NCBI GenBank assembly: GCA_029571985.1
Contig: JAKQVC010000049.1
Coordinates: 1 to 64,000, forward strand
Source: Bacteroidota bacterium
GTDB taxonomy: Bacteria > Bacteroidota > Bacteroidia > Chitinophagales > BACL12
DNA: 64,000 nt
Direction: 5' to 3'
The notes beneath the pieces are model-generated. The model was not told the DNA's origin. It ran no database searches and saw only the letters and a list, made by a program, of their open reading frames with translations. Numbering within the stretch: the stretch's first letter is position 1; each line of letters begins with the position of its first letter. Positions 8,241-17,048 of this stretch are shown in pieces. A program made the translations under genes and the position numbers.

Positions 8241-8272
8241 TTTGGTAGTTACATTTTGAATGGTTAGATTTG
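8241..8272 (+). promoter_or_regulatory. Bacteroidota-type promoter of the DUF4389 gene
   Basis: TTTG (8241-8244), 20 nt, then TAGATTTG (8265-8272): full consensus with ideal spacing, 40 nt before the ATG at 8313. The leader contains CTACCCAAAC twice (8289-8298 and 8304-8313). Confidence 0.75.
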
Positions 8273-8312
8273 GTAAACAAACACAATCTACCCAAACCCA
8301 AACTACCCAAAC

Positions 8313-8939
8313 ATGCTTACTTTTAACATTCAACATCAGGAGCAGTATTCACGAGGTGAATTATTGCTCAGGTCGTTTTTTGGCATATTCTATATGGCCT
8401 TACCACATATCATTGTGATGTATTTCTATATGATTTATGTGTTCATTCTTACATTCGTTGCCTGGTGGGTTATCCTTTTTACAGGTAAAACGCCGGAATT
8501 TTATTATCAGGCTTCGCTTAAGTTAAATCGTTGGTCGACCCGACTATCTGCCAGGATGATGAATTTGAGCGATGGATATCCTGCAATTGGTCCAAACGGA
8601 ACTGACGATAAAACACAAGTTGATTTTCCGTTAATACATGTGGGTCGCGGCCAATTATTACTGCGTTCCTTCTTTGGATGGCTGTATGTGGGCATTCCGC
8701 ATGGTTTCATGTTATATTTTCGCTATATCGGTGCTTTTCTTGTAACAATTGCGGCTTGGTTCGCTGTTTTATTTACAGGTAAATACCCGGCAAACTGGCA
8801 CAACTTTGTTACAGGTACCTACCGTTGGACAATGCGTGTGAATCTGTATATGTCATTTTTATATGAACAATATCCACCATTTAGCGGTAAACCGGATCAG
8901 CCTGAAGCTGGCGAACAGCCAATTGATCAGGTAGTATAA
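8313..8939 (+). CDS. DUF4389 membrane protein with internal duplication
   Basis: 208 residues built from two copies of one unit. Copy 1 (about 13-85): RGELLLRSFFGIFYMALPH, a membrane helix, then LFTGKTPEFYYQ...NRWSTRL. Copy 2 (about 113-190): RGQLLLRSFFGWLYVGIPH, a helix, then LFTGKYPANWHNF...YRWTMRV. Each copy has one or two hydrophobic segments. The order (R-S-F-F-G, helix, F-T-G-K-x-P, R-W) is that of DUF4389. Function unknown; it probably sits in the inner membrane. Own promoter and terminator, so monocistronic. Confidence 0.8.
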   Translation: MLTFNIQHQEQYSRGELLLRSFFGIFYMALPHIIVMYFYMIYVFILTFVAWWVILFTGKTPEFYYQASLKLNRWSTRLSARMMNLSDGYPAIGPNGTDDKTQVDFPLIHVGRGQLLLRSFFGWLYVGIPHGFMLYFRYIGAFLVTIAAWFAVLFTGKYPANWHNFVTGTYRWTMRVNLYMSFLYEQYPPFSGKPDQPEAGEQPIDQVV

Positions 8940-8959
8940 AACGTATTACGCACAACCAA

Positions 8960-8992
8960 AAAAAGCCGGATGACGAGAGTTTCCGGCTTTTT
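8960..8992. terminator. Bidirectional terminator between DUF4389 and LLM genes
   Basis: Perfect 11-bp arms AAAAAGCCGGA (8960-8970) and TCCGGCTTTTT (8982-8992) between two convergent genes, with an A run on one side and a T run on the other. Confidence 0.85.
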
Positions 8993-9044
8993 GCTTGTAT
9001 ATGAGGGCAAACCTTACTGTACGAAGTTGCAATGCATCAACGCG

Positions 9045-10070
9045 TTATTCAGCTGATGCTGCACGAACGATTGGTGCTACTTTGGTACCGATGAGCTCTA
9101 TCGCCTGCATGAGTTTATGATGCGGAATGCCTGCATCCATCTGAAAGGTAAATCGGGTTATACCGCCTAATGATTCGCTATGTCGCAGTATTTTTTCTGC
9201 AACTTCCTCCGGATCAGCAACCAAAAGTGCACCGTAAGTACTATTTTGTGCATCAAAGCCCATACGCGTTACCGGTGCAAAGCCACGTTCCTTTCCGATG
9301 CGGGTAAACATATCAGCATATCCCGGGTAATAATCGGCAACGGCTTCTTCTTTTGTGCGACCCACATAGCCTAATGAATGGAGACCCACTTTTAAATCAG
9401 CAGCAGCATGACCTGCTTTTGCGCCTGCTTGCCGATATAAATCAATCAGGGGTTTGAATCTGCGGGTTTCGCCACCGATAATGGCCACCATTAAAGGCAA
9501 ACCTAATGTGCCGGCACGTGCAAATGATGCAGGTGTGCCGCCAACTCCAATCCAAATAGGAAGTTTTTGTTGCATAGGTCGCGGATAAACAGCTTGCTCA
9601 TGTAATGCCGGTCTGAATTCTCCCGACCAGCTGATAATTTCCTGGTCACGGATTTTAAGGAGTAAATCCAATTTCTCAGTGAACAAGGCATCGTAATCAT
9701 GTAAATCGTATCCAAAAAGCGGGAATGCTTCAATAAATGAACCTCTGCCCGTAACAATTTCTGCGCGACCTGCAGATAATAAATCTAAAGTTGCAAATTG
9801 CTGAAATACACGAACCGGATCAGCGGCACTTAATACGGTTACTGCGCTGGTTAAGCGAATAGATTTAGTTTGTGTGGCTGCAGCAGCCAATATCATATAG
9901 GCAGCAGAGTCTAAAAATTCTTTGCGGTGATGTTCACCCAGGCCGAATACATCCAATCCCACCTGATCAGCAAGCACAATGCGTTCAATTAAGGCGCGTA
10001 TCGCCTGACTATCAGACACACCGGTATCAGCCGGTTTTCCTGCGAAACTGTCAATTCCGATTTCTATCAT
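9045..10070 (-). CDS. LLM-class flavin-dependent oxidoreductase (luciferase-like)
   Basis: 341 residues with the luciferase-like TIM barrel: an N-terminal strand MIEIGIDSFAG, VGLDVFGLGEHHRKEF (the E-H-H motif of the family), TSAVTVLSAADPVRVFQQFATLDLLSAGRAEIVTGRGS, and PIWIGVGGTPASFARAGTLGLPLMVAIIGG. Members use reduced FMN/F420 to oxidise diverse substrates; the substrate here cannot be read from sequence. A -7 box (CAAAAGTA on the plus strand, 10076-10083) ends 5 nt before the ATG, predicting a leaderless message. It is convergent with the DUF4389 gene and shares its terminator. Confidence 0.87.
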   Translation of the reverse strand: MIEIGIDSFAGKPADTGVSDSQAIRALIERIVLADQVGLDVFGLGEHHRKEFLDSAAYMILAAAATQTKSIRLTSAVTVLSAADPVRVFQQFATLDLLSAGRAEIVTGRGSFIEAFPLFGYDLHDYDALFTEKLDLLLKIRDQEIISWSGEFRPALHEQAVYPRPMQQKLPIWIGVGGTPASFARAGTLGLPLMVAIIGGETRRFKPLIDLYRQAGAKAGHAAADLKVGLHSLGYVGRTKEEAVADYYPGYADMFTRIGKERGFAPVTRMGFDAQNSTYGALLVADPEEVAEKILRHSESLGGITRFTFQMDAGIPHHKLMQAIELIGTKVAPIVRAASAE

Positions 10071-10075
10071 GAGCG

Positions 10076-10083
10076 CAAAAGTA
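10076..10083 (-). promoter_or_regulatory. -7 box of the LLM oxidoreductase gene, 5 nt from the ATG
   Basis: Minus-strand TACTTTTG. Its 3' end is 5 nt from the start codon, so transcription should begin at or next to the ATG. No clear TTTG at the -33 spacing. Confidence 0.5.
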
Positions 10084-10341
10084 GGGGATGTTGGTGGGTT
10101 TTACCTATACTTTTATGCGTGCGATGGAGCAGGTTAGAAATAAATAAACGCTATTTCAGGTTGGAGTTGTTTATGTAAGCCTCATTCTGAAAAGGTGAAA
10201 AAGCGGTATGGGGGATTTTTTTTCAAACGAGTTTGTTTTTAGGTCTATATACTTTCATTATTTTGTTTTCAGTATTAGGATATATCTGATTATGACGGTA
10301 CCCGGTCTGAAGGAAGCCCCATCCTACTTGCAAATTATGAA

Positions 10342-10349
10342 TAACTTCG
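10342..10349 (+). promoter_or_regulatory. Variant -7 box (TAACTTCG) of recX, 4 nt from the ATG
   Basis: TAACTTCG differs from TAnnTTTG at one base and sits 4 nt before the recX ATG at 10354. The same TAnnTTCG variant occurs at the same distance before two other genes in the window. The 283-nt gap between the LLM gene and recX holds nothing else I can identify. Confidence 0.4.
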
Positions 10350-10353
10350 CTTT

Positions 10354-10821
10354 ATGGTTAATGGGGATGTGTTGAATAAGCTCAGGCGGTTTTGCGCTTA
10401 TCAGGAGCGGTGTCATGAGGAAGTGCGCACTAAATTACTCAGCCTGAAGATTTATGGAGAAGACTTGGAAGAGGTTATGCAGGCATTGATAGAGGAAGAT
10501 TTTTTGAATGAAGAACGATTTGCACGCACTTATGCAGGTGGTAAATTCAGGATGAAAAAATGGGGGCGACAAAAAATTACACGCGAATTACAGCTGCGTA
10601 AAATATCGGCGTATTGTATTCGCAAAGCCATGGAAGAGATTCCGGAAGATGATTATAACAAAACGCTTATTCAGCAATTAGATGCTGCTATGCAAAAATA
10701 TACCGGTGATCCGTTTGTAGTGCGCAGCAAGGCCGCCGGGTACCTGATTGCAAAAGGGTATGAGCATGATGCAGTTTGGGAGTTAATACGCAAGAAATAT
10801 CCGCACAAGAAAAGCATTTGA
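10354..10821 (+). CDS. recX: RecX-family regulatory protein
   Basis: 155 residues, normal RecX length, all helical with three repeated three-helix modules. Typical family stretches are RRFCAYQERCHEEVRTKL near the N-terminus, LIEEDFLNEERFARTYAGGKFRMKKWG in the middle (the D/N-E-x-R-F-A-x-x-Y core), and GYEHDAVWELIRKKY at the end. RecX binds RecA filaments and modulates recombination and the SOS response. recA is not adjacent. Cytoplasmic. A near-consensus -7 box lies 4 nt before the ATG. Confidence 0.9.
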   Translation: MVNGDVLNKLRRFCAYQERCHEEVRTKLLSLKIYGEDLEEVMQALIEEDFLNEERFARTYAGGKFRMKKWGRQKITRELQLRKISAYCIRKAMEEIPEDDYNKTLIQQLDAAMQKYTGDPFVVRSKAAGYLIAKGYEHDAVWELIRKKYPHKKSI

Positions 10822-10868
10822 TTGCTTAATGCTTGTAAATACCTGATTGGCATACAGTTAATTGAAAA

Positions 10869-11819
10869 TTATTCCAGCGCGAACTTCATAGGTAATTTAT
10901 ACCATACATCTACAGGTTTATCATCCTGGTATCCAGGATTCCAGTTTGGCATCAAGCTTACAATGCGTAAGGTTTCAAAGTCTAAGGCTGGATGTGTTGG
11001 CTTTATAACTCTCACGTTTTGTATCTTTCCCTCTTGCGTAACCATGAACGTTACATAGCATGTGCCCGATATATTATTATTGGCAGCATACCTGGGATAT
11101 ATGGTTTGACTCCCCAGAAAGGTATATAATGCCTTAGTCCCTCCCGGATATTCAGGCATCCTTTCAACAAATTCATATCTTGACCCAACTTTGCCTGACC
11201 CGATGTCTTGTATTCTTGTCTTGCCTTCTGCTTTTTTTATTGTGTACCCGTTTTCTTTAAATACTTTTGTTTCTAGCAGCTTATAATCAGTATCGAAATA
11301 TAAAATACTATCTAAATGGGCGGTGCTTTGTGTATAATAGTGATGTTCAGATATTTCCTTTGGTTTAAAATATTCATCCATATACCGATCATTTTCCAGA
11401 AAATGTCGAGTAACCCAAATATCATTTGCTTTCCACTTTTCTAAAATCCGCCGGTTATTGGAGTCTGTTTCAAAGTAAAACGAATTTAAGCTGTCGGGAT
11501 GATAAACAGTGTAAGAATAAATCTGATAATAGGTATTATACAAAATAGTTGTGTCTTTAAACAAACCATTTGCAAAATCACTGTAAGCATATTTCATCAG
11601 GAGTTTCCCTTCTGCATCCTTTACCTGAACATATAGCGATTTGTCGCTGGGGTCAGCCGGTGTCCAGGTAGTGGCAAGATAAGCGGCCTGCCTTTCTGAT
11701 TTTACCGAATTATAGCTGGCATCGTAATAGAAGTTGTCGATGGTATACTGGCTGAATAACAGTGTGCCACTGAAGCAAATGAACAGGCATGGAAGAATTA
11801 CGTATTGAATTGTTTTCAT
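10869..11819 (-). CDS. Exported protein with TonB C-terminal domain
   Basis: 316 residues. A signal peptide (1-24, ending LLFSQ) replaces the transmembrane anchor of a true energy-transducing TonB. A central region of about 200 residues resembles MORN/antitoxin-YwqK-like strand repeats (YSDFANGLFKDTTI, FETDSNNRRILEKW), then a TonB C-terminal domain from about 225 (VERMPEYPGGTKALYTFL...YPRYAANNNISGTCYVTFMVTQEGKI...). Without an inner-membrane anchor or Pro-rich linker it may act in the periplasm as a TonB-like partner rather than as an energy transducer. Substrate unknown. Monocistronic. Confidence 0.75.
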   Translation of the reverse strand: MKTIQYVILPCLFICFSGTLLFSQYTIDNFYYDASYNSVKSERQAAYLATTWTPADPSDKSLYVQVKDAEGKLLMKYAYSDFANGLFKDTTILYNTYYQIYSYTVYHPDSLNSFYFETDSNNRRILEKWKANDIWVTRHFLENDRYMDEYFKPKEISEHHYYTQSTAHLDSILYFDTDYKLLETKVFKENGYTIKKAEGKTRIQDIGSGKVGSRYEFVERMPEYPGGTKALYTFLGSQTIYPRYAANNNISGTCYVTFMVTQEGKIQNVRVIKPTHPALDFETLRIVSLMPNWNPGYQDDKPVDVWYKLPMKFALE

Positions 11820-11890
11820 GTGTACTATTTATTGGTAATTATTGACTAGAGTATTATCCGTGCGAGATATTTTGTTTTGATGGATGTTGT

Positions 11891-12352
11891 TTATAAGCTT
11901 GATTCCATTAGAATAAATTGCATAACAATCAACATTAAGGCCCGGTATCCTAAATATTGGAATAATTTAGGTTCCCTTCTGCGCATAAACAAAACGTTTA
12001 GGATGATGGCAAAAGTTGAACTCCCCAGACCCACCATCATTTGCATCTGCCAACCTTCCCAATGCATCAGTCTGAACAGAATGGCAATGGCGCTTACCGA
12101 CATGCCTAATCCGGTAATCAATATGATTTTTTGGTGCCATGGATTTAAAGCATGCTCAATAGCAATTGGAAAATAATCCATAAAAGGTCCCTGTGTAAGC
12201 AGACCCATTAACAGGTAGCAGAAAGCAACCGTGAGCAAACCCAGCATGATCAGCTGCGGAATCGATTTGTCCAATAATTGCAATGCCAGGCCGGCCATAG
12301 CAATTAAGACGGCAACTGATTCCAGGTTCCTTAGGTAATGACCCTTTTTCAT
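11891..12352 (-). CDS. Small four-helix integral membrane protein, unknown
   Basis: 153 residues, with hydrophobic segments at about 10-29, 33-53, 73-96 and 100-120 and a final helix with Met-rich ends. The ATG overlaps the stop of the preceding gene (TCAT on the plus strand, 12349-12352), so translation is coupled. I do not recognise a family; no conserved catalytic motif is visible. Its partner is a DUF486/DMT-like protein. Confidence 0.65.
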   Translation of the reverse strand: MKKGHYLRNLESVAVLIAMAGLALQLLDKSIPQLIMLGLLTVAFCYLLMGLLTQGPFMDYFPIAIEHALNPWHQKIILITGLGMSVSAIAILFRLMHWEGWQMQMMVGLGSSTFAIILNVLFMRRREPKLFQYLGYRALMLIVMQFILMESSL

Positions 12353-12717
12353 TTCCTAAAGATAAAATAAACAGCCAGAATCATACACATGAAGCCGGCA
12401 ACATGGTTCCACCGGAATGTATCTGTTTTGAATACAAAGATGGCCATCACAGTAAAAACTACCAGCGTAATTACTTCCTGTAATATTTTTAGCTGAAACA
12501 GGCTCATTGGCCCGCCATATTCCTGACTGCCTATGCGGTTTGCCGGTACCTGAAAACAATACTCAAAAAAGGCAAGTCCCCAACTGATGAGAATGATGGT
12601 AAAGACTGAACTGTTTTGAAACCAGCCCAACTTTTTAAATTGCAAATGCCCATACCAGGCCAGCGTCATAAAAATATTTGATATGATAAGCAGCAGGGTA
12701 GTGAGGCTGATTTTCAT
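12349..12717 (-). CDS. DMT-superfamily small membrane protein (DUF486-like)
   Basis: 122 residues with four predicted helices. The N-terminal LLIISNIFMTLAWYGHLQFK and central SWGLAFFEYCFQVPANRIGSQEYGGPMSLFQLKILQEVITL are the diagnostic blocks of DUF486. The family resembles half-size drug/metabolite transporters, so dimerisation is expected. Transported substrate unknown. First gene of a two-gene unit with a 4-nt overlap. Confidence 0.85.
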   Translation of the reverse strand: MKISLTTLLLIISNIFMTLAWYGHLQFKKLGWFQNSSVFTIILISWGLAFFEYCFQVPANRIGSQEYGGPMSLFQLKILQEVITLVVFTVMAIFVFKTDTFRWNHVAGFMCMILAVYFIFRK

Positions 12718-12848
12718 GGGAGGATACTTTTTATCAATGGATGCAATTATCTAACCGAGGGGCATATTGATTTTCCATTGCAGTATCCGGTAGGGCAGGT
12801 CTTTCATGATATAAGCATAAACCTGCACTACAGGATATTACACATGGC

Positions 12849-15800
12849 TTAATTTAATCCACGGAAATCTACCGGCACAACTTTACTAATACCTTGTTCA
12901 GGCATCGTTACACCGTAAATAATATCCACCTCAGCCATGGTGCGCTTATTATGCGTAACAATGATGAACTGCGATTTATCGGAGAATTTTTTGATGGTGT
13001 TATTGAATTTCATGATGTTATTGTCATCCAATGGAGCATCTACCTCATCCAGAATACAGAATGGTGCAGGCTTAATGAGATATAAGGCGAACAACAAACT
13101 CATACCGGTGAGTGTTTTTTCTCCTCCGGATAACTGGTCGATTACCTGTGGTTTTTTGCCCTTAGGTTTCGCAATAATATCGATTTGCGCTTCCAGTGGA
13201 TCGTAATCGTCTTTCAGGATTAAATCGCAATCATCTTCCTCGTTAAAGAGGGAGCGGAACACCATTTTAAAGTTTTCGCGAATCTGTACGAAGGCTTCAT
13301 CAAATTTCTTGCGCGCTGTTTCATCTATTTCCTGAATGGTATCCAGTAAGGATGTTTTAGCCTGCAATAAATCTTCGCGTTGCGTTTTGATGAAGTCGTA
13401 ACGCGTTTTCATCTCATCAAAAGCCTGTATCGCCATTGGGTTCACCTCGCCGTAATTGTCGATGCGTTTTTTAGCTGCTTCAACTTTTTCCTGCAATTCC
13501 TCGAGCGTTACATCCGTTGGTGGTTCATTATCCAGAATGCTTTCCAACTCAACCTGGAACTCTACCCAAAGTCTTTCCTTAATACCGGCTAATTGAACTT
13601 TTAATTCATTTAAACGGTCTTTGATGCTGCTCAGGGTATGTTCGCTGCTGTCTTTCTTCTTTTGAAGGGCTTTAATTTTATCTTCCGTTTCTGCAACCTC
13701 TCCGCGACTACCATAATAAGTTTCTTCTTCACGCTGCAACATTTGTTCCATTACTGTTTTCTCGTCGTAGAGTTTCAGTAAGGCTTCTTGCATGGAGGTG
13801 ATTTTCGTCTGATTTTCAGCAATTTCATCTGTTACATCCTGCAATTGTTTTTTGCTGCTTTCTACGGTAGCAACAGCTTCATCATGTCGCGTGCGTTTAT
13901 AATCCAGATCCTGCTGAACGCTTTGGAATCGGTTAAACTGCTGATGGTATTTAATGTTCTCCTGGTTATATTGGTTGCTGTGGATGGTTAATTTATCAGC
14001 CACCTCACGATAAGCAACCTCCATATCCAGCAACTCGCGTTGACGCTGCTCTTTTAATTCTAATTGTTTTTCATGCAGCTCATTCAGTTTGATGCTTTCG
14101 GCATCAGATTCCTGGATTTGTCGCAAGAATGCTTCTTTCTTATCTTCCATTTGTTGCAATAATTGCTCAATGGATTCGATGCGTGCCTTGGTGCTGATAT
14201 GTTGCTGAACGACTTTATTTAAATCTTCCCGACCTTGTTGAATTTGTCGGTCAAGACCGCTCTGCTGTAATTCCGTTAACTTGCTTTGCTTTTCTTTTAA
14301 GTCGTTGGCGAGTATGCTCTCTTCTTCCTGGAAGGTCTTGATTTCTGCTTCCATGGTTTCAAGCGTTTTTTCACGGCCAATACGCTTGCCTTTAAACAGG
14401 CCTACACTACCACCTGATATGGCTTTACCTGATTTGGCAATTTTACCGGATTGATGCAGCAGATGTATTTCGGTATTATTGTGCTGCGCACTGGTTGTAG
14501 CAAAATCATCCTCTGCACGAATAATATATACGTTGCCCAGTAAATGATTTACCAGATTACGGTATTTATCATTAACCTGCACAACTGATGCCGCAGAAAC
14601 CAAACCGGAAATATCCTGACCTGCTTTACTGTCTTTGAATTCTGATAACAAGAAGAAATTGGCGCGACCTTTTTCTTTGTTAGCGAGTTCATTTACGGCC
14701 TCAATGGCATGAGTCATATCCTGCACGATATAATAATTCAGCCATGGATCTAAGAAACTTTCGATAGCTGTTTTATAGGCATCCTGACAACTTACCACAT
14801 CACTCAGCAGCGGTGATTCTTTCATGCTGGCCACATTGCGTTTGAGGTATTTGATGGATTCAGGAAATCCTTCAAAACTTTCAAACATATTTTTGGTCAG
14901 GTTGTACTCATTCTTTTTGGCGTCAAGCTTGCGACGTGCATTTCCAACCTCGTTGCGCGATTTTTCAATTTCGCGTTGCAGGGCCTGAATGCTCTGTTTT
15001 AAATCCTGATCCTGTTTGATGAGGCTGTCAACGGCTGCCTGAGCTGCAGTGCGGGCTTCTTCATGTGTTACCACTTCAATGCGGAGTGGTTCCAGTTTAT
15101 CAGTATGAGAGCCTCTGTCGCTTTCGATATTGCCCAATTCGCGATTGTAGTTTTCCAATCGCACTTTGTTGATGGCAATCTTTTTATCGATGTCGTATAA
15201 TTCGCGTTCGGCTGATTTGAATACGTTTTGTGCACCCTCTAATTTTTCGCGAACCGCATCATGATCAACTTTTGCCTTTTCGAGAGCTTCCATAAAGTGT
15301 TGCAAACTCTGCTTAATGGTAATGAGTTTTTCATTTTCTTCTGCAACACGTAATTCTAACTGTTCAATATCGCCTTTTGTTGAGGCAATGTATTGTTCAG
15401 CGTCTTCAATATTCTTATGTAAGGTAACCTGTTTTTCTTCTAAGAATTTTGTTCTTTCCTTGGTGAGATTCGCATCGTTTTCTTTTTGGTGAATCTCATT
15501 TACAACGGCATTCAGGTCCTTTTGCAGTTTGCTGAGCGATTGCTCCTTATCGATAAGGGCAGTTTTTTTATCCGCAATACTCGCTTCCAGTGCATCAATT
15601 TCAGCTTCGATGGCAACTTTAGAGTCGCTTTCAAATGTTTGCTGATTGCTCAGCTGTTTGTAAATGTCTTTATGTGATTGCAAAGTAAGCACCGCAAAAT
15701 CAATACTGTTTACTTTGTAATCGCTTTTTAATTTTTGATAGCGCTGTGCACGCTTGGCTTGTTTTTCGAGTTCTTTGAGGTTGTTTTCAATTTCAAATAA

Positions 15801-16382
15801 TAAGTCCTCAACCCGATCTAAATCCAATTGTGTAGCTGATAATTTATTCAGCGTTTCTTTTTTGCGCGATTTGTATTTACTGATACCGGCGGCCTGTTCA
15901 AATAATTTTCGGCGGCTGTTATCCTTATCGTGCAGAATATCGTCCAACATACCCAGCTCGATGATGGAATAGGAGTCGGTGCTGATACCGGTATCCATAA
16001 AAAGGTTATGGATATCCTTCAATCGGCAGGTTACGCCGTTAATGCGGTATTCACTTTCGCCGGTTTTAAAGTAGTGGCGGCTAACGGTTACGGTGCTGAA
16101 CTCGGTAGCCAGCAGGTTCCGTGTATTTTCAAAAGTCAGGCTCACTTCGGCCATGCCGGAGGATTTCCTGTTCTTGGTTCCGTTGAAAATGAGGTTCTCC
16201 ATCCGTTCAGTACGGAGGGCAGTAGGCTTCTGCTCGCCGAGTACCCAGCGAATGGCATCCACCACATTTGATTTACCACAGCCATTCGGCCCAACTACAC
16301 CGGTGATGTTCTCATTGAAATGCAGAACCGTCTTGTCCGCAAAACTTTTGAACCCCTTGATCTCTAATGTTGACAGTTTCAT
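12849..16382 (-). CDS. smc: Chromosome segregation ATPase SMC
   Basis: 1177 residues, full length. Walker A GPNGCGKS is at residues 31-38. Two long coiled-coil arms (about 165-500 and 670-1020) flank a hinge (about 515-640, including FLSEFKDSKAG and HLLGNVYII). The C-terminal ATPase half has LSGGEKTLTGMSLLFAL and Walker B FCILDEVDAPLDDNN. SMC with ScpA/ScpB loads on origin-proximal DNA and organises and separates chromosomes. scpA and scpB are not nearby. A consensus promoter precedes it; 131 nt separate it from the upstream membrane protein gene start. Confidence 0.97.
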   Translation of the reverse strand: MKLSTLEIKGFKSFADKTVLHFNENITGVVGPNGCGKSNVVDAIRWVLGEQKPTALRTERMENLIFNGTKNRKSSGMAEVSLTFENTRNLLATEFSTVTVSRHYFKTGESEYRINGVTCRLKDIHNLFMDTGISTDSYSIIELGMLDDILHDKDNSRRKLFEQAAGISKYKSRKKETLNKLSATQLDLDRVEDLLFEIENNLKELEKQAKRAQRYQKLKSDYKVNSIDFAVLTLQSHKDIYKQLSNQQTFESDSKVAIEAEIDALEASIADKKTALIDKEQSLSKLQKDLNAVVNEIHQKENDANLTKERTKFLEEKQVTLHKNIEDAEQYIASTKGDIEQLELRVAEENEKLITIKQSLQHFMEALEKAKVDHDAVREKLEGAQNVFKSAERELYDIDKKIAINKVRLENYNRELGNIESDRGSHTDKLEPLRIEVVTHEEARTAAQAAVDSLIKQDQDLKQSIQALQREIEKSRNEVGNARRKLDAKKNEYNLTKNMFESFEGFPESIKYLKRNVASMKESPLLSDVVSCQDAYKTAIESFLDPWLNYYIVQDMTHAIEAVNELANKEKGRANFFLLSEFKDSKAGQDISGLVSAASVVQVNDKYRNLVNHLLGNVYIIRAEDDFATTSAQHNNTEIHLLHQSGKIAKSGKAISGGSVGLFKGKRIGREKTLETMEAEIKTFQEEESILANDLKEKQSKLTELQQSGLDRQIQQGREDLNKVVQQHISTKARIESIEQLLQQMEDKKEAFLRQIQESDAESIKLNELHEKQLELKEQRQRELLDMEVAYREVADKLTIHSNQYNQENIKYHQQFNRFQSVQQDLDYKRTRHDEAVATVESSKKQLQDVTDEIAENQTKITSMQEALLKLYDEKTVMEQMLQREEETYYGSRGEVAETEDKIKALQKKKDSSEHTLSSIKDRLNELKVQLAGIKERLWVEFQVELESILDNEPPTDVTLEELQEKVEAAKKRIDNYGEVNPMAIQAFDEMKTRYDFIKTQREDLLQAKTSLLDTIQEIDETARKKFDEAFVQIRENFKMVFRSLFNEEDDCDLILKDDYDPLEAQIDIIAKPKGKKPQVIDQLSGGEKTLTGMSLLFALYLIKPAPFCILDEVDAPLDDNNIMKFNNTIKKFSDKSQFIIVTHNKRTMAEVDIIYGVTMPEQGISKVVPVDFRGLN

Positions 16383-16398
16383 AGTTATAAGAAGGGCT

Positions 16399-16431
16399 CA
16401 AAAATAACGGAACGGTTGAGCCTACATCAAA
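16399..16431 (-). promoter_or_regulatory. Bacteroidota-type promoter of smc
   Basis: On the minus strand TTTG (16428-16431), 21 nt, then TATTTTTG (16399-16406), 16 nt before the smc ATG. Confidence 0.7.
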
Positions 16432-16541
16432 AAACGCAGCATATTTAAATTAACAATTGTGGATAAATGCCGCTTTGTAAAGGTTGCAGTTATACTGCAC
16501 CGCCGTTTTGGTGTGTATAACGGCAGTTTCAGGCAGTTTTG

Positions 16542-16549
16542 TATCTTCG
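16542..16549 (+). promoter_or_regulatory. Variant -7 box (TATCTTCG), 7 nt from the ATG at 16557
   Basis: TATCTTCG at 16542-16549, one mismatch to TAnnTTTG, 7 nt before the start. The GGAGG at 16551-16555 is only 1 nt from the ATG, too close to work as a ribosome binding site for that ATG. Confidence 0.4.
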
Positions 16550-16556
16550 TGGAGGT

Positions 16557-17048
16557 ATGGATTCTATTTGGAGCCTTTTGATTGTTTTTGGTTGGATTAT
16601 CCTGATGAACCTGGGTGGGCGGTTTGTTAAACGCCTGTTGGGTAACGAGGAAACACCGAAAAAGCCAGTATCAAAGCCTGTTCAGCCGGAATCCGGACCT
16701 ATGCAGGAACAATCTCCGGAGGAAATTTTCAAGGAAATCAGGCGGAAACTGGAGGAGCAGCGTAAAAAGCAGGCTACCTCAACCCGTAAGCAGGTGCTGG
16801 TAGATGAACCTGAAAAACAGGTTATATACAAGCAGAAGGAAGTGATGTCGGCACGTGAAAAGCGCTCCTCAGGCGAGTTTCAGGAGGCCATAGCCAAAGC
16901 ACGTAAAACGGAACATGATGCTGAGCAACATCATTTGGAGCAAAAAAGCATATTGTTAGAATCTAATGAGGACCAGTATCCTGAATTTGACCTCGACCTA
17001 CGGAATTCCATCATTGGCAGTATAATTCTGGAGCGACCTTACTCGTAA
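16557..17048 (+). CDS. Single-span membrane-anchored protein, conserved Bacteroidota hypothetical
   Basis: 163 residues from the ATG at 16557; a TTG at 16539 would add six residues but would lie in the promoter. One N-terminal membrane helix (about 4-22, WSLLIVFGWIILMN), then a charged, probably cytoplasmic region with a Pro/Gln linker and coiled-coil-prone segments (EEIFKEIRRKLEEQRKK), ending in FDLDLRNSIIGSIILERPYS. The C-terminal D-L-R-x-x-I-I...R-P-Y block looks conserved and may bind a partner. Its last 10 nt overlap the end of the convergent aspartate kinase gene. Function unknown; adjacency to smc is divergent and may not be meaningful. Confidence 0.7.
   Translation: MDSIWSLLIVFGWIILMNLGGRFVKRLLGNEETPKKPVSKPVQPESGPMQEQSPEEIFKEIRRKLEEQRKKQATSTRKQVLVDEPEKQVIYKQKEVMSAREKRSSGEFQEAIAKARKTEHDAEQHHLEQKSILLESNEDQYPEFDLDLRNSIIGSIILERPYS

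Noticed and set aside
16551-16555. GGAGG as ribosome binding site for the gene at 16557
   Set aside because: Only 1 nt from the ATG; too close. Bacteroidota rely little on such sequences.
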